Positions 8,487 through 16,634 of a stretch of DNA of 64,000 nucleotides are shown here, piece after piece. The stretch spans positions 1 to 64,000 of the forward strand of contig JAJPJX010000095.1 in assembly GCA_021324015.1 (NCBI GenBank). Direction: 5' to 3'. Under the pieces are notes generated by a model. The model did no database searches. It saw nothing but the letters and a program-made list of their open reading frames with translations, and was not told the DNA's origin. How positions within the stretch are numbered: position 1 is the first letter of the stretch; each line of letters begins with the position of its first letter. The DNA comes from Solibacteraceae bacterium (GTDB lineage Bacteria; Acidobacteriota; Terriglobia; Bryobacterales; Bryobacteraceae). Made by a program: the position numbers and the translations under genes.

Positions 8487-9167
8487 ATGCCGTACACGGT
8501 TCTGCTGGCCGACGACCACCGGCTCTTGCTAGACGGGCTGCGAACCATCCTGGAACATGCGCCCGACTTTCAGGTAGTGGCGGAAGCGGAAAACGGTCAC
8601 GAGGCCGTGCAATCGTGCAAACAGTTACAGCCAGACCTAGTCGTCATGGACATCGGCCTGCCCGGGATGAACGGAGTAGAGGCCACCGTGGAGATCACCC
8701 GGCACTGCGTCAACACCAAAGTGCTGATCCTCTCGATGCATGACGACGAGAACGCGGTGGTGAGCGCGCTCCGCTCCGGAGCGCGCGGGTACGTCGTGAA
8801 GCGGGCCTCCTCGAGCGATCTGATAAACGCCTTGCGCACGGTGGCCCGGGGCGGCTCCTACCTCAGTCCGCAGGTGTCCGAACGCCTGCTGCACCGCATC
8901 CAGTGCGGCGACCTGGAGGTGCACCGTGATCGCGCCTCGCTGGAGGTGCTCTCCCCGCGCGAGTTGCAGGTGCTGCGCCTGGTGGCGGAGGGCAAGACCA
9001 GCAAGGATATCGCGGTGCTGCTTGACCTGGGTGTGCAAACCGTCCGCACCTACCGGAAGACTATGATGAAGAAGCTGGGTGTGAATAACGTCGCCGGCCT
9101 GACGCAGATGGCCCTATCGGCCGGCCTGACCAACTGGAACAAACCTGATGCAGACTCCCTGGGGTGA
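8487..9167 (+). CDS. NarL/FixJ-type response regulator
   Basis: 226 residues. The receiver domain (about 1-120) has the acidic pocket DDH at 9-11, phospho-acceptor D55 in VVMDIGLPGMNG, the conserved Ser in LILSMHDD and the Lys in GYVVKRAS. The LuxR-type helix-turn-helix spans about 155-215 (LSPRELQVLRLVAEGKTSKD, QTVRTYRKTMMKKLGV). Expected to bind DNA as a phosphorylated dimer. It follows the degenerate kinase gene and overlaps the amidohydrolase gene by 20 bases, so all three look like one transcript. ATG 8487 is preferred because the family similarity begins at MPYTVLLADDH; an in-frame GTG/ATG at 8445 would overlap the kinase gene. Confidence 0.93.
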   Translation: MPYTVLLADDHRLLLDGLRTILEHAPDFQVVAEAENGHEAVQSCKQLQPDLVVMDIGLPGMNGVEATVEITRHCVNTKVLILSMHDDENAVVSALRSGARGYVVKRASSSDLINALRTVARGGSYLSPQVSERLLHRIQCGDLEVHRDRASLEVLSPRELQVLRLVAEGKTSKDIAVLLDLGVQTVRTYRKTMMKKLGVNNVAGLTQMALSAGLTNWNKPDADSLG

Positions 9168-10071
9168 AATCCCGATTTACGACGCGCACGTACACTTCTT
9201 TTCCCACAGCTTTTTTGCTCTCCTTTCCGCTCAAAGCGGGAGACCACTGCCGGCCATGGGAGAATTCCTCGGCTGGCAGATGCCCCCGTCCGATCCCGAA
9301 GGCCTGGCCGAGATTTGGACGAAGGAGTTGGATCGCCACGGCGTGGCCCGCGCGGCCCTGATCGCCAGCATTCCTGCCGACGAGGCCTCCGTGGAAGCCG
9401 CCGTAGTGCGTTTCCCGGACCGGTTTTACGGCTACTTCATGCTGAATCCTATCGCCTCAGACGGTCTGGAGCGCCTGGAAAAAGCGCTGGCAGGCGGACG
9501 CCTGCGCGGCGTCTGCCTGTTTCCGGCGATGCACCGCTACGCCGTGCACGAGGCGCGTGTTCGCCCAGTGTTCGAAATGGCCTCCAACTACCCGGGGACG
9601 GTCGTTTTCGTACACTGCGGGGTTCTCACCGTGGGTGTGCGCCAGAAACTGGGGCTACCCTCCCCATTCGACATGCGGTTTTCGAACCCCATCGACCTGC
9701 ATGGCATCGCGCTGACGTTCCCGCAGCTTCCCTTTGTGGTGCCGCACTTCGGAGCGGGCTATTATCGGGAGGCCCTCATGCTGTGCGACCAGTGTCCCAA
9801 CGTGCACCTGGACACGTCCAGCACCAACAGTTGGATGCGCTGCCAGCCTGAGCACCTGGATCTGAACAAAGTATTCCGGCGAGCGCTGGAGGTGCTAGGG
9901 CCCCGGCGGCTGCTGTTCGGCACGGATTCCTCGTACTTCCCCCGCGGATGGCACGCACGCATCTTCGAAGCGCAGTCGCGAGCGCTATACGAACTGGGCA
10001 TAAATGAGGCGGAGGCCCGCCTGATCTTCGGCGGCAACCTCGCCCGGCTGCTTTCCTCGCAGGGAAATTGA
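9148..10071 (+). CDS. Amidohydrolase family protein (amidohydrolase_2, TIM-barrel)
   Basis: 307 residues of the metal-dependent amidohydrolase_2/ACMSD-like superfamily. Metal-ligand candidates are the HxH in YDAHVHFF near residue 10, H in VVFVHCG, H in FVVPHFGAGYY and D in FGTDSSYFPRGW. Family members hydrolyse or decarboxylate many small substrates; the substrate here cannot be read. The ATG at 9148 lies inside the end of the response-regulator gene (20-base overlap), which suggests the two-component pair controls or is controlled with this enzyme. No secretion signal, so cytoplasmic. Confidence 0.88.
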   Translation: MQTPWGEIPIYDAHVHFFSHSFFALLSAQSGRPLPAMGEFLGWQMPPSDPEGLAEIWTKELDRHGVARAALIASIPADEASVEAAVVRFPDRFYGYFMLNPIASDGLERLEKALAGGRLRGVCLFPAMHRYAVHEARVRPVFEMASNYPGTVVFVHCGVLTVGVRQKLGLPSPFDMRFSNPIDLHGIALTFPQLPFVVPHFGAGYYREALMLCDQCPNVHLDTSSTNSWMRCQPEHLDLNKVFRRALEVLGPRRLLFGTDSSYFPRGWHARIFEAQSRALYELGINEAEARLIFGGNLARLLSSQGN

Positions 10072-10105
10072 GAAGAACTCCGGGCGCCTGCCACTACGTC
10101 CCGTA

Positions 10106-10945
10106 ATGGGGATTCCGATTCGCCGCTTGCTCGCGCGGTTTGGGCCGCCGTCCACCGACAGGCTGGCGCGACTCCGGAGGGTGTTGCGTTCCGCGGTGCG
10201 TTCGCGGCGATACGCTCTTCTGCTGCGCGCCGCCGGACTGGACACTCCCGAAGCCACTTTCCGGCGGAAGACAGTACAGGAAATCCTGGCTCGCCTCCCC
10301 TGGACTTCCTACGCCGAGTATTGCCTGGCTCCCGGCGAGTTCGAGAATCGTGAGGCGCCGGAAAACCCTAGGCCGGTGCTGGCTTATCCGTTCCCTCCGG
10401 GGCCGGCCATTGTCTTTTACGATGGTCGCAGTGCCCTGCCGCGGCTCTCCCGGCATCAGACCCTGGCGGCCCGACCGGAAGCGCTCAGCGCATGGGCCCA
10501 CCGCATCCTGCGGGGAGAAATTCCGCGCCCGCCCTTGGAGCACGTCATCCTGTCCCTGGCCGGCGCGTGGGAGGGGCACCTCCCGGAAACAGGCAGAGAT
10601 CTGTTGTGGCGGGCGTTCCGGGTGCCGGTCTTTGAACAGTTTTTGGACGGAGACGGCCATGTCATGGCAGCCGAATGCGAAGCGCACGAAGGGCTGCACA
10701 TCGCGCCGGAAGCGGGTATTTTCGAGGTACGGCACGGAGAGCTGTTTCTGACGTCACTCGAGGCGCTACGCCACCCCGCCCTGCGCCTGGGCACGGGGTT
10801 CCGTGGCGAAATCGACCCGCGCGTCTGTTCCTGCGGGCGCAGCACACCTCGTCTCTGCAACCTCACTCGTGCCGCAGCCTCCCGCACCGCCGCAGACTCC
10901 CAGGCGGCGCTTGCCGAAGCTTATTTTCCGGTCAGTTTGCGCTGA
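10106..10945 (+). CDS. Truncated PaaK/CapK-like protein (AMP-ligase fold remnant)
   Basis: 279 residues. It starts with a basic helical segment, and the middle and end resemble the C-terminal half of phenylacetate-CoA ligase/CapK proteins: FRVPVFEQFLDGDGH, MAAECEAHEGLHIAPE and CSCGRSTPRL correspond to the YGxTE-region, AAECxxxxGLHI and CxCGRxxPR segments of that family. The usual ATP-binding loop (SSGTTGxP) and the final GR-lysine region are absent, so adenylate formation is doubtful. It is 34 bases after the amidohydrolase gene on the same strand and probably co-transcribed. Its last 25 bases overlap the end of the convergent coiled-coil gene. Function unknown; a binding or scaffold role for an acyl substrate is only a guess. 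Confidence 0.7.
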   Translation: MGIPIRRLLARFGPPSTDRLARLRRVLRSAVRSRRYALLLRAAGLDTPEATFRRKTVQEILARLPWTSYAEYCLAPGEFENREAPENPRPVLAYPFPPGPAIVFYDGRSALPRLSRHQTLAARPEALSAWAHRILRGEIPRPPLEHVILSLAGAWEGHLPETGRDLLWRAFRVPVFEQFLDGDGHVMAAECEAHEGLHIAPEAGIFEVRHGELFLTSLEALRHPALRLGTGFRGEIDPRVCSCGRSTPRLCNLTRAAASRTAADSQAALAEAYFPVSLR

Positions 10946-11757
10946 ATGCGCTGGGCTTGCGCCGTCAGGCTGCTGAATTGCCGCAAGTCCTCTTCGGCCA
11001 GGGCAATCGAATTCTGGATCCGCGACACGTCGATAGTGCTCATCCCCCCCACATCCGTGCGCCGGTTGTCCATCATTCCCGACAGGGTGCGGTACTGATC
11101 GGTCAGCTCCCGGTAGCGCCGCAGGATTCGGTTGAGCGTGGCCTCCTGGCGGAGGTAGATATCCTGCAAATCCGCGATGCCCTGCGTGAGCTGGCTGATG
11201 CGTTGCGAATCCGTAGTGGCTTGCTGGCGCAGCTTTTGATCCGTGATCTGGGTCTGCGTCAGGCGGTCGCTGTTGCTTTTCAACTCGCGCTGCAAGGCAT
11301 CCACCAGCCGCCGGGCGGAGGCCAGGTTGTCCGTCAGATCGGATTCGGACGCGGAGAGGCGCTGGTTTTCGGAGGTGAGTTTACCGACTTGCCCCTGGAG
11401 ATCGAGGAGATTGTTCTGCAGGTCGTTAATGGAGGCGTTGTCCCGCGCCAGGCTTTCCTGAAGGGTCTGGATGGTTTTTGCCGCTTCGACCGCCGCCTGG
11501 GCGTAAGCGCTCTCCGCCGGGCTCTTGGCCGCGGCCTCCGGAGATCCTCCGGCCACCGGAGCCTGGGCCGCGGCGCGCGCAGCCGTCAACTGCCGGTCCA
11601 ACTCGGCTGCGCGGGCCCGCAGTTGCCGCTTCTCGGCGCTTGCCTGCGCCAGGCTAAAGTTCTGTTTCCCGATGGTCCGCGCCTGCCATATAATGGTTCC
11701 GGCCGCGGCCGCGAGCACCACCGCGAACAGAAGCATCAGCCAGAACTTCGGTTTCAC
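10921..11757 (-). CDS. Membrane-anchored coiled-coil protein of unknown function
   Basis: 278 residues. One N-terminal membrane segment (about 5-23, FWLMLLFAVVLAAAAGTIIW) is followed by an almost entirely helical, Gln/Ala/Leu-rich region (about 30-275) with heptad-like spacing. An alanine/proline break lies at about 65-85. This is typical of a periplasmic or cytoplasmic coiled coil tethered to the inner membrane. No enzymatic motif is visible. It is the last gene of an apparent operon with the VWFA-related protein (four bases upstream) and the plug-less barrel, so an envelope-spanning structural role is a reasonable inference. It overlaps the PaaK-like gene tail to tail by 25 bases. Confidence 0.8.
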   Translation of the reverse strand: MKPKFWLMLLFAVVLAAAAGTIIWQARTIGKQNFSLAQASAEKRQLRARAAELDRQLTAARAAAQAPVAGGSPEAAAKSPAESAYAQAAVEAAKTIQTLQESLARDNASINDLQNNLLDLQGQVGKLTSENQRLSASESDLTDNLASARRLVDALQRELKSNSDRLTQTQITDQKLRQQATTDSQRISQLTQGIADLQDIYLRQEATLNRILRRYRELTDQYRTLSGMMDNRRTDVGGMSTIDVSRIQNSIALAEEDLRQFSSLTAQAQRIQRKLTGK

Positions 11758-11761
11758 AAGA

Positions 11762-12691
11762 TCACCTCCCTTTCAGGAAGAACAGCGTGCGGTAAGTCAG
11801 GGTGTGTTTGTCCCCCGCCTCGAGTTGCACCTGCACGCGCCTCATTCTCCGTTCCGGCACCGCCAGCGTGACACTGTAATGTGAAGAAATCAACTCCAGC
11901 ATCTGCTGCATGGCCTCGGGAATTTCCCCGCTCGACCGGCAAAAGGTGGCGGAGCCACCCGTCAAATCCGCCGCCTGCTTTAAACCGTTCTGATACGCCT
12001 CCCCCAACCGGTCATTGCGATACCGCAGATGCAGGATGAACAGGGGGGTCTGCCGCGCGGCCAGGACGGTATTCAGCTTGGAGAACTTCTCCTGAATCAG
12101 TGTCTCCGGGAAACGGCGGCTCAGGTCGTGGGTGTCGCTGGAATTAATCACCGGATTGGTGTAATCTTCGCGGTAATTCTCAATCTCGCTGTCGGTGACA
12201 TAGAGTACCGCTACGCGCACCGCGGTTTTGGTGAGGATGGAGTCGCCGAGTTGCTCGGCGGTCTCAACGGTTTCGAGAAGGCCCGCCTTGCCGCTGACAG
12301 GCAGGTTCTGGATGGCCTCCGTGACCGCCCCCCGGTCGGCGGTCGGATCCACCAGGACCTTCAGTCCGTCCTGGGCCCGCAGCACGCCAACGTAAACCTT
12401 CGGCGGCAGCTTGGAGATTCCGGCGACCAGCGCGTCCTTGGCGGGCTCCACGCGGGACAGGTCGCCCACTACGTCCAGCACCACCAGCAGCATCAGGAAG
12501 TCGCTCGGCCCTTTCACGTCCAGCACGCGGGAGTCCGCCCCACCCAGCTTGGCATGGAGGTCCTTTCCGTCCAGCGGATCGGCCGCCTTGGCGTCCACCC
12601 ACACGGGCACACGGATCTGCCGGGCCGGCATTTTCGCCGGCGGAGCCGCGAGCAAGGCCAGGCAGCAACCCGCCGCAGCCATCCACCGCAT
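11762..12691 (-). CDS. Secreted VWFA-related (acidobacterial) domain protein
   Basis: 309 residues with a signal peptide (AAAGCCLALLAAPPA). The rest follows the von Willebrand A alpha/beta pattern seen in acidobacterial VWFA-related proteins: a first strand LMLLVVLDVVGDLSR, a helix with KDALVAGISKL, VYVGVLRAQDGLKVLVD, RVAVLYVTDSEIENY and a late TPLFILHLRYRN strand, then the SGEIPEAMQQMLELISSHYS segment common in that family. The metal-site motif DxSxS is not intact (DVVGDLS), so ion-dependent ligand binding is uncertain. ATG 12691 lies 14 bases after the end of the barrel gene; four bases separate its end from the coiled-coil gene. Probably periplasmic or surface-exposed. Confidence 0.75.
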   Translation of the reverse strand: MRWMAAAGCCLALLAAPPAKMPARQIRVPVWVDAKAADPLDGKDLHAKLGGADSRVLDVKGPSDFLMLLVVLDVVGDLSRVEPAKDALVAGISKLPPKVYVGVLRAQDGLKVLVDPTADRGAVTEAIQNLPVSGKAGLLETVETAEQLGDSILTKTAVRVAVLYVTDSEIENYREDYTNPVINSSDTHDLSRRFPETLIQEKFSKLNTVLAARQTPLFILHLRYRNDRLGEAYQNGLKQAADLTGGSATFCRSSGEIPEAMQQMLELISSHYSVTLAVPERRMRRVQVQLEAGDKHTLTYRTLFFLKGR

Positions 12692-12705
12692 GTAACCGCG
12701 CAGCA

Positions 12706-15534
12706 CTAGAAGCTGAACCTCAAGCTCAGTTGGATCACCCTCCCGCCCCGGGAGCCGATGATCTTGCCGGCGTTCACGTTGGGCGCGCTGGCCGGACCGA
12801 TGACGTTGTCCGGATAGTTCCAGTTGGCATGGTTCAGAAAGTTGAAGCCGGCGGCGCTGAATTCCACGGTGCGGTCCGCCGCCAGCGCGAATCGCTTGCT
12901 GAGAGACAGGTCGAAATTTTGCGAGCCCGGGTTGTTCAGCCCCGGGATGGTGCGCGGGGCGTCGCCAATGCTGAAATCCGGCGGCTGATCGAACGCCGCC
13001 GGATTGAACCACTGCTCCGGGCCGGGGTTGGCCACGTGCGGATCGACGCCCGGGACGTAGTTCACGTGCAGCGCCTGGACGACTCCCCCGGTGTTGTTGA
13101 ACTCGGGATAAGGGTACACTGGCGTGCCGCTGTACAGGGCCGCCGTGCCACTCACCGACCATCCGTCGATCAGGTAGTGGCGCCAGTCGGGAAAATTCAG
13201 GAAGGGCTTGTTCGTGCCCACTGGCAGTTCGTACACGTACGTGAGCTGGAGTTGCTCCGGGACGTTGTAGGGACTCAGCGCCCACTCGTTCTGGCGATTG
13301 AAAAAGTCTTGCTTGCCGTACGGCCCGGAGTAGTCGTCCATCTGTTTGGAAACCTCCAGGTAGGCGCTGACGGAGAGCCCCAGGGAGGCGCGTTTCTCCA
13401 CGCGCAGGTAAGCGCCGTTGCGCTGATAGCGCCCCAGCGGATAGGAACTGTAGACGTTGAAGCCCTTGTATTGCGGATAAGGCCGCAGGGACTGGTTGAA
13501 CACCTCGTCGTTCAACTGGTCGCGGTAGGTCAGGTCGTCGAGTGGGATCGCGTTGGGGTTGGCCGCATAGTTGCCCACGAGCAGGTTTTTCCCTCCGGAG
13601 TAATGCGCGCCCAAGGTAACCAGCATGGACGCGGGAAGCTCCCGCTCCACGGACAGCGAAGCTGACTGGTAGGTAGGCAGCCGGTCGGTGCGGTCAATCA
13701 GATCCGCCACGGTATTGTTGGCCTCGTCCGGGCTCAGGTCCGGCACCGGCCCGGTGGTCGGCGGCAGTCCCGCGGAAAGCACCACCGCGGGCTGCAACTG
13801 CACGTTCGGCGAAATGAAGGTCGGGTAGAGGCTGAAGCCCTGCGTGCCCCACTGCCCGGTGTAGATCGGGATGGCGGAGTAACTGCGGGAGAAAGACCCG
13901 CGCACCACTGTTTTCGAATCATTCCAGGGGTTCCAGGCGATGCTGAAGCGGGGCTCCAGCCGGTTGTGGACGTCCTGAAACGCGGCTCCTTGCCCGTTCA
14001 CGCCGGCCGCGATCAGCGCGCCCGGGAGTCCGTTAGCCGGGTTGATGGTCTTCAGGTCCACCGTGCTTTGCCGGTTGTATTTCTCCGTCCGCGGCGTGCT
14101 GCGGTTCAGGTTCAGACCGATGGAGATGCTCAGTCCCTTGCGCACCTCGTAGTGATCGCTGGCATACAGATAGGAGGTCTGGCGCCGGAAATACGAAGGC
14201 GAGATGACGATGCTCTGCTCGGCAAATTCGGGCAGCCCCAGCAGAAAGCTGGCGAAGGCATGCCCCGTGTCGATGATGCCGGGCAGACTGGTCATGCCTG
14301 CCCCGAAGCGGAACAGGCCCGCCGGATACTGCGGCCAGAAGGTGTTCACCTGATAGGCCGCGTATTGCCCCTCGAAGCGGAGGGTATGCTTGCCGTGCCG
14401 CGTGGAGACGCCGTCGGTGAACACGTAGGTGTTGTTGGCGCTTTTCGAGATCGGGTAGGAACGCCCCATGTTCAGATACGGCGAAAGTTGGAAATAGGGG
14501 AAAGACTGGGCGCCGATGCCGTGGAGTCCCAGAAGTTGCCCGTAATCCGTGGTGTCGCCGAGATCGCCGCTTTGCGAAGCCGAGGAAGTGGCTTCCAGCG
14601 TAGCGGTGTTCACCGTCCGGGAAGTGGCGGTGAACACATATTGCATCGAACCGCGGCGGGTCTGAAACCGGCGGTCCGCAGGCCCTGGATTGGCCGCCGT
14701 GGGAAACCATTGGGCGGCCCCTTGGAATCCGTTGGAAAAAGCTAGTTCCATGGTCACGCGATGGCGCACCCGGATGGACTGGTCCACTTTGCCGATCATG
14801 CCGTTGGCGGTGTTCGTCTCCGGCGAGTTGATGAAATAGTTATTGCGGAAGAACGGGCCGATATCGGTGTTGGGCAGAGGATAATAGGGCACCGCCTTGG
14901 CGGCCACCGGGTCGATGCGGCTGGTGGGAATGCGGTTTCCGGGGAACGGGTCGCGCAGGTATTGCAGGTTGTCGACCGACACCGGCTGAGTGGGATCGTA
15001 TGCCGGGTTGGGGGCCGTAGTGTTCGGGTCGTAGATCGGGAGCGGCAATCCGGCCTGGTCGACCACGGCCGAGTAGTCGCCCGAGCGCTCCGGCACCGTG
15101 GGCACCGTCTCCAGGTAGGCGCGTGCGATGTGCTCCCGGACGCCTTCATAGGACAGCGAGAAGAACGTGCCGCTCGTGCCGTGCAGCAGGTGCGGGAGCA
15201 CCACCGGACCGGCCACGTTGAAGCCGAACTGGTTACGCCGCAGCAGCCCTTTGTGCCCGCCGTTCTGCGTGATTTCGTGCGGCACGGCATCCAGAAAGTC
15301 GTTGCGGAAATTTTCGAACAGGCGGCCATGCCACTGGCTGCGGCTGGCACGCTTGACGCCGGCGGGCGGCGGGCTGTCTGGCCGCAGACCCAGGTTGCGC
15401 GACACGATTTTGAATTCCTCCACGGCCTGCTCGATGGGGGTCTGCGGGACGGGCGCGGGTGCCTTGGATTGCGCCCATGCCGCTGCGGCACACCACGCGC
15501 ACACCCCGGCTACCGACAGAACCAGCCGCTCCAT
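12706..15534 (-). CDS. Oar-like outer-membrane beta-barrel protein lacking carboxypeptidase-like and plug domains
   Basis: 942 residues. After a signal peptide (VAGVCAWCAAAAWA) and a 40-residue linker it enters directly the segment that in Oar-like TonB-dependent receptors comes after the plug: WHGRLFENFRNDFLDA, then RRNQFGFNVAGPVVLPH. The rest is alternating beta-strand barrel, ending RVIQLSLRFSF with the terminal Phe that BamA recognises. The N-terminal carboxypeptidase-regulatory domain and the plug, both present in the second Oar-like gene of this window (32129), are missing. Such a barrel may be an open pore, an export channel, or plugged by a partner. It heads a minus-strand operon with the VWFA-related and coiled-coil genes. 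TACACT lies six bases before the ATG. Confidence 0.82.
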   Translation of the reverse strand: MERLVLSVAGVCAWCAAAAWAQSKAPAPVPQTPIEQAVEEFKIVSRNLGLRPDSPPPAGVKRASRSQWHGRLFENFRNDFLDAVPHEITQNGGHKGLLRRNQFGFNVAGPVVLPHLLHGTSGTFFSLSYEGVREHIARAYLETVPTVPERSGDYSAVVDQAGLPLPIYDPNTTAPNPAYDPTQPVSVDNLQYLRDPFPGNRIPTSRIDPVAAKAVPYYPLPNTDIGPFFRNNYFINSPETNTANGMIGKVDQSIRVRHRVTMELAFSNGFQGAAQWFPTAANPGPADRRFQTRRGSMQYVFTATSRTVNTATLEATSSASQSGDLGDTTDYGQLLGLHGIGAQSFPYFQLSPYLNMGRSYPISKSANNTYVFTDGVSTRHGKHTLRFEGQYAAYQVNTFWPQYPAGLFRFGAGMTSLPGIIDTGHAFASFLLGLPEFAEQSIVISPSYFRRQTSYLYASDHYEVRKGLSISIGLNLNRSTPRTEKYNRQSTVDLKTINPANGLPGALIAAGVNGQGAAFQDVHNRLEPRFSIAWNPWNDSKTVVRGSFSRSYSAIPIYTGQWGTQGFSLYPTFISPNVQLQPAVVLSAGLPPTTGPVPDLSPDEANNTVADLIDRTDRLPTYQSASLSVERELPASMLVTLGAHYSGGKNLLVGNYAANPNAIPLDDLTYRDQLNDEVFNQSLRPYPQYKGFNVYSSYPLGRYQRNGAYLRVEKRASLGLSVSAYLEVSKQMDDYSGPYGKQDFFNRQNEWALSPYNVPEQLQLTYVYELPVGTNKPFLNFPDWRHYLIDGWSVSGTAALYSGTPVYPYPEFNNTGGVVQALHVNYVPGVDPHVANPGPEQWFNPAAFDQPPDFSIGDAPRTIPGLNNPGSQNFDLSLSKRFALAADRTVEFSAAGFNFLNHANWNYPDNVIGPASAPNVNAGKIIGSRGGRVIQLSLRFSF

Positions 15535-15605
15535 AATTCCAGTGTACCAATCGCCTGTGAGCGGACCCGCGTTTGCGCGGCGCGCCCTGCTAATCTAACG
15601 GGAGG

Positions 15606-16634
15606 ATGAGACTAAGCGAGATCGCCGGGCGCCTGGGTGCCACGCTGCGCGGCGACGGGGACATCGAGATCACCGGAGTGGCCGGCATGGAGCATGCCGC
15701 GCCCGGACAACTTACGTTTCTGGCGAATCCGAAATATGCGCCGAAAGTGAAGCACACGCGTGCCAGCGCCATCCTGGTGGCGCCCCCGGGCGGGGACCTG
15801 CCCATCGCCAGCCTGATCTCGGAAAATCCCTACCTGGACTTCGCGCGTGCCCTGGAACTGTTTTATCAGCCTCCCCACCCGGCGCCGGGCGTGCATCCCC
15901 TGGCGTACGTGGCCCCCAGCGCCGTGATCGGCGAAGCCGCCTCTATCGGACCCTTTGTGTCGGTGGGAGAGCGCGTGCGGATCGGCCGCAACGCGGTGCT
16001 TCATCCGCATGTCGTGATCTACGAGGGCGCCGAGATCGGGGATGATTTTCTGGCTCACTCCCACGCCGTGGTGCGGGAGTTTTGCCGGGTGGGAGACCGG
16101 GTCATCCTGCAAAATGGCGTGGTGATCGGCGGCGACGGCTTCGGATTCGCCAGGCGCGCCGATGGCACGCATTACAAGATCGTACAGTCGGGCCCCGTAG
16201 TGATCGAGGACGACGTCGAAATCCAAAGCCTCACCTCCGTGGACCGCGCCACCGTGGGCGAAACCCGCGTCAAGCGGGGAGCCAAGATCGACAGCCTGGT
16301 GCAGGTGGGGCACGCCTGCGTGGTGGGGGAAGACAACATCATCTGCGCGCAGACCGGCCTGGCGGGCAGTTCCATCCTGGAACGGGACGTGCTCCTGGCC
16401 GGGCAGGTGGGGGTTTCGGGCCACCTCACCGTGCATGCCGGCGCCGTGGTGTACGCCCAAAGCGGCATCGGCGGAGACGTCCCGGCCGGCGCGCGGGTCT
16501 CCGGCTCTCCCGCCTTCGCCGCCAATGAATGGCTGCGCGCCATCACCGCCTTTCCGAAACTGCCCGAACTGCTGAAGACGGTTCGCGGACTGCAAAAGAA
16601 AGTAGAAGAACTGGAAAAGAATGCCAAACGATAA
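15606..16634 (+). CDS. lpxD: UDP-3-O-acylglucosamine N-acyltransferase
   Basis: 342 residues. Third step of lipid A synthesis: transfers a 3-hydroxyacyl chain from ACP to the 2-amino group of UDP-3-O-acyl-glucosamine. An N-terminal uridine-binding domain (GRLGATLRGDGDIEITGV) is followed by the left-handed beta-helix of hexapeptide repeats (about 100-300), with GGDGFGFARRADGTHYKI and the catalytic histidine in VQVGHACVVGEDN, then a C-terminal helix. A GGGAGG-type ribosome site precedes ATG 15606. It is divergent from the barrel gene across 71 bases and overlaps the next gene by 14 bases. It shows the organism has an outer membrane with lipid A. Confidence 0.97.
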   Translation: MRLSEIAGRLGATLRGDGDIEITGVAGMEHAAPGQLTFLANPKYAPKVKHTRASAILVAPPGGDLPIASLISENPYLDFARALELFYQPPHPAPGVHPLAYVAPSAVIGEAASIGPFVSVGERVRIGRNAVLHPHVVIYEGAEIGDDFLAHSHAVVREFCRVGDRVILQNGVVIGGDGFGFARRADGTHYKIVQSGPVVIEDDVEIQSLTSVDRATVGETRVKRGAKIDSLVQVGHACVVGEDNIICAQTGLAGSSILERDVLLAGQVGVSGHLTVHAGAVVYAQSGIGGDVPAGARVSGSPAFAANEWLRAITAFPKLPELLKTVRGLQKKVEELEKNAKR

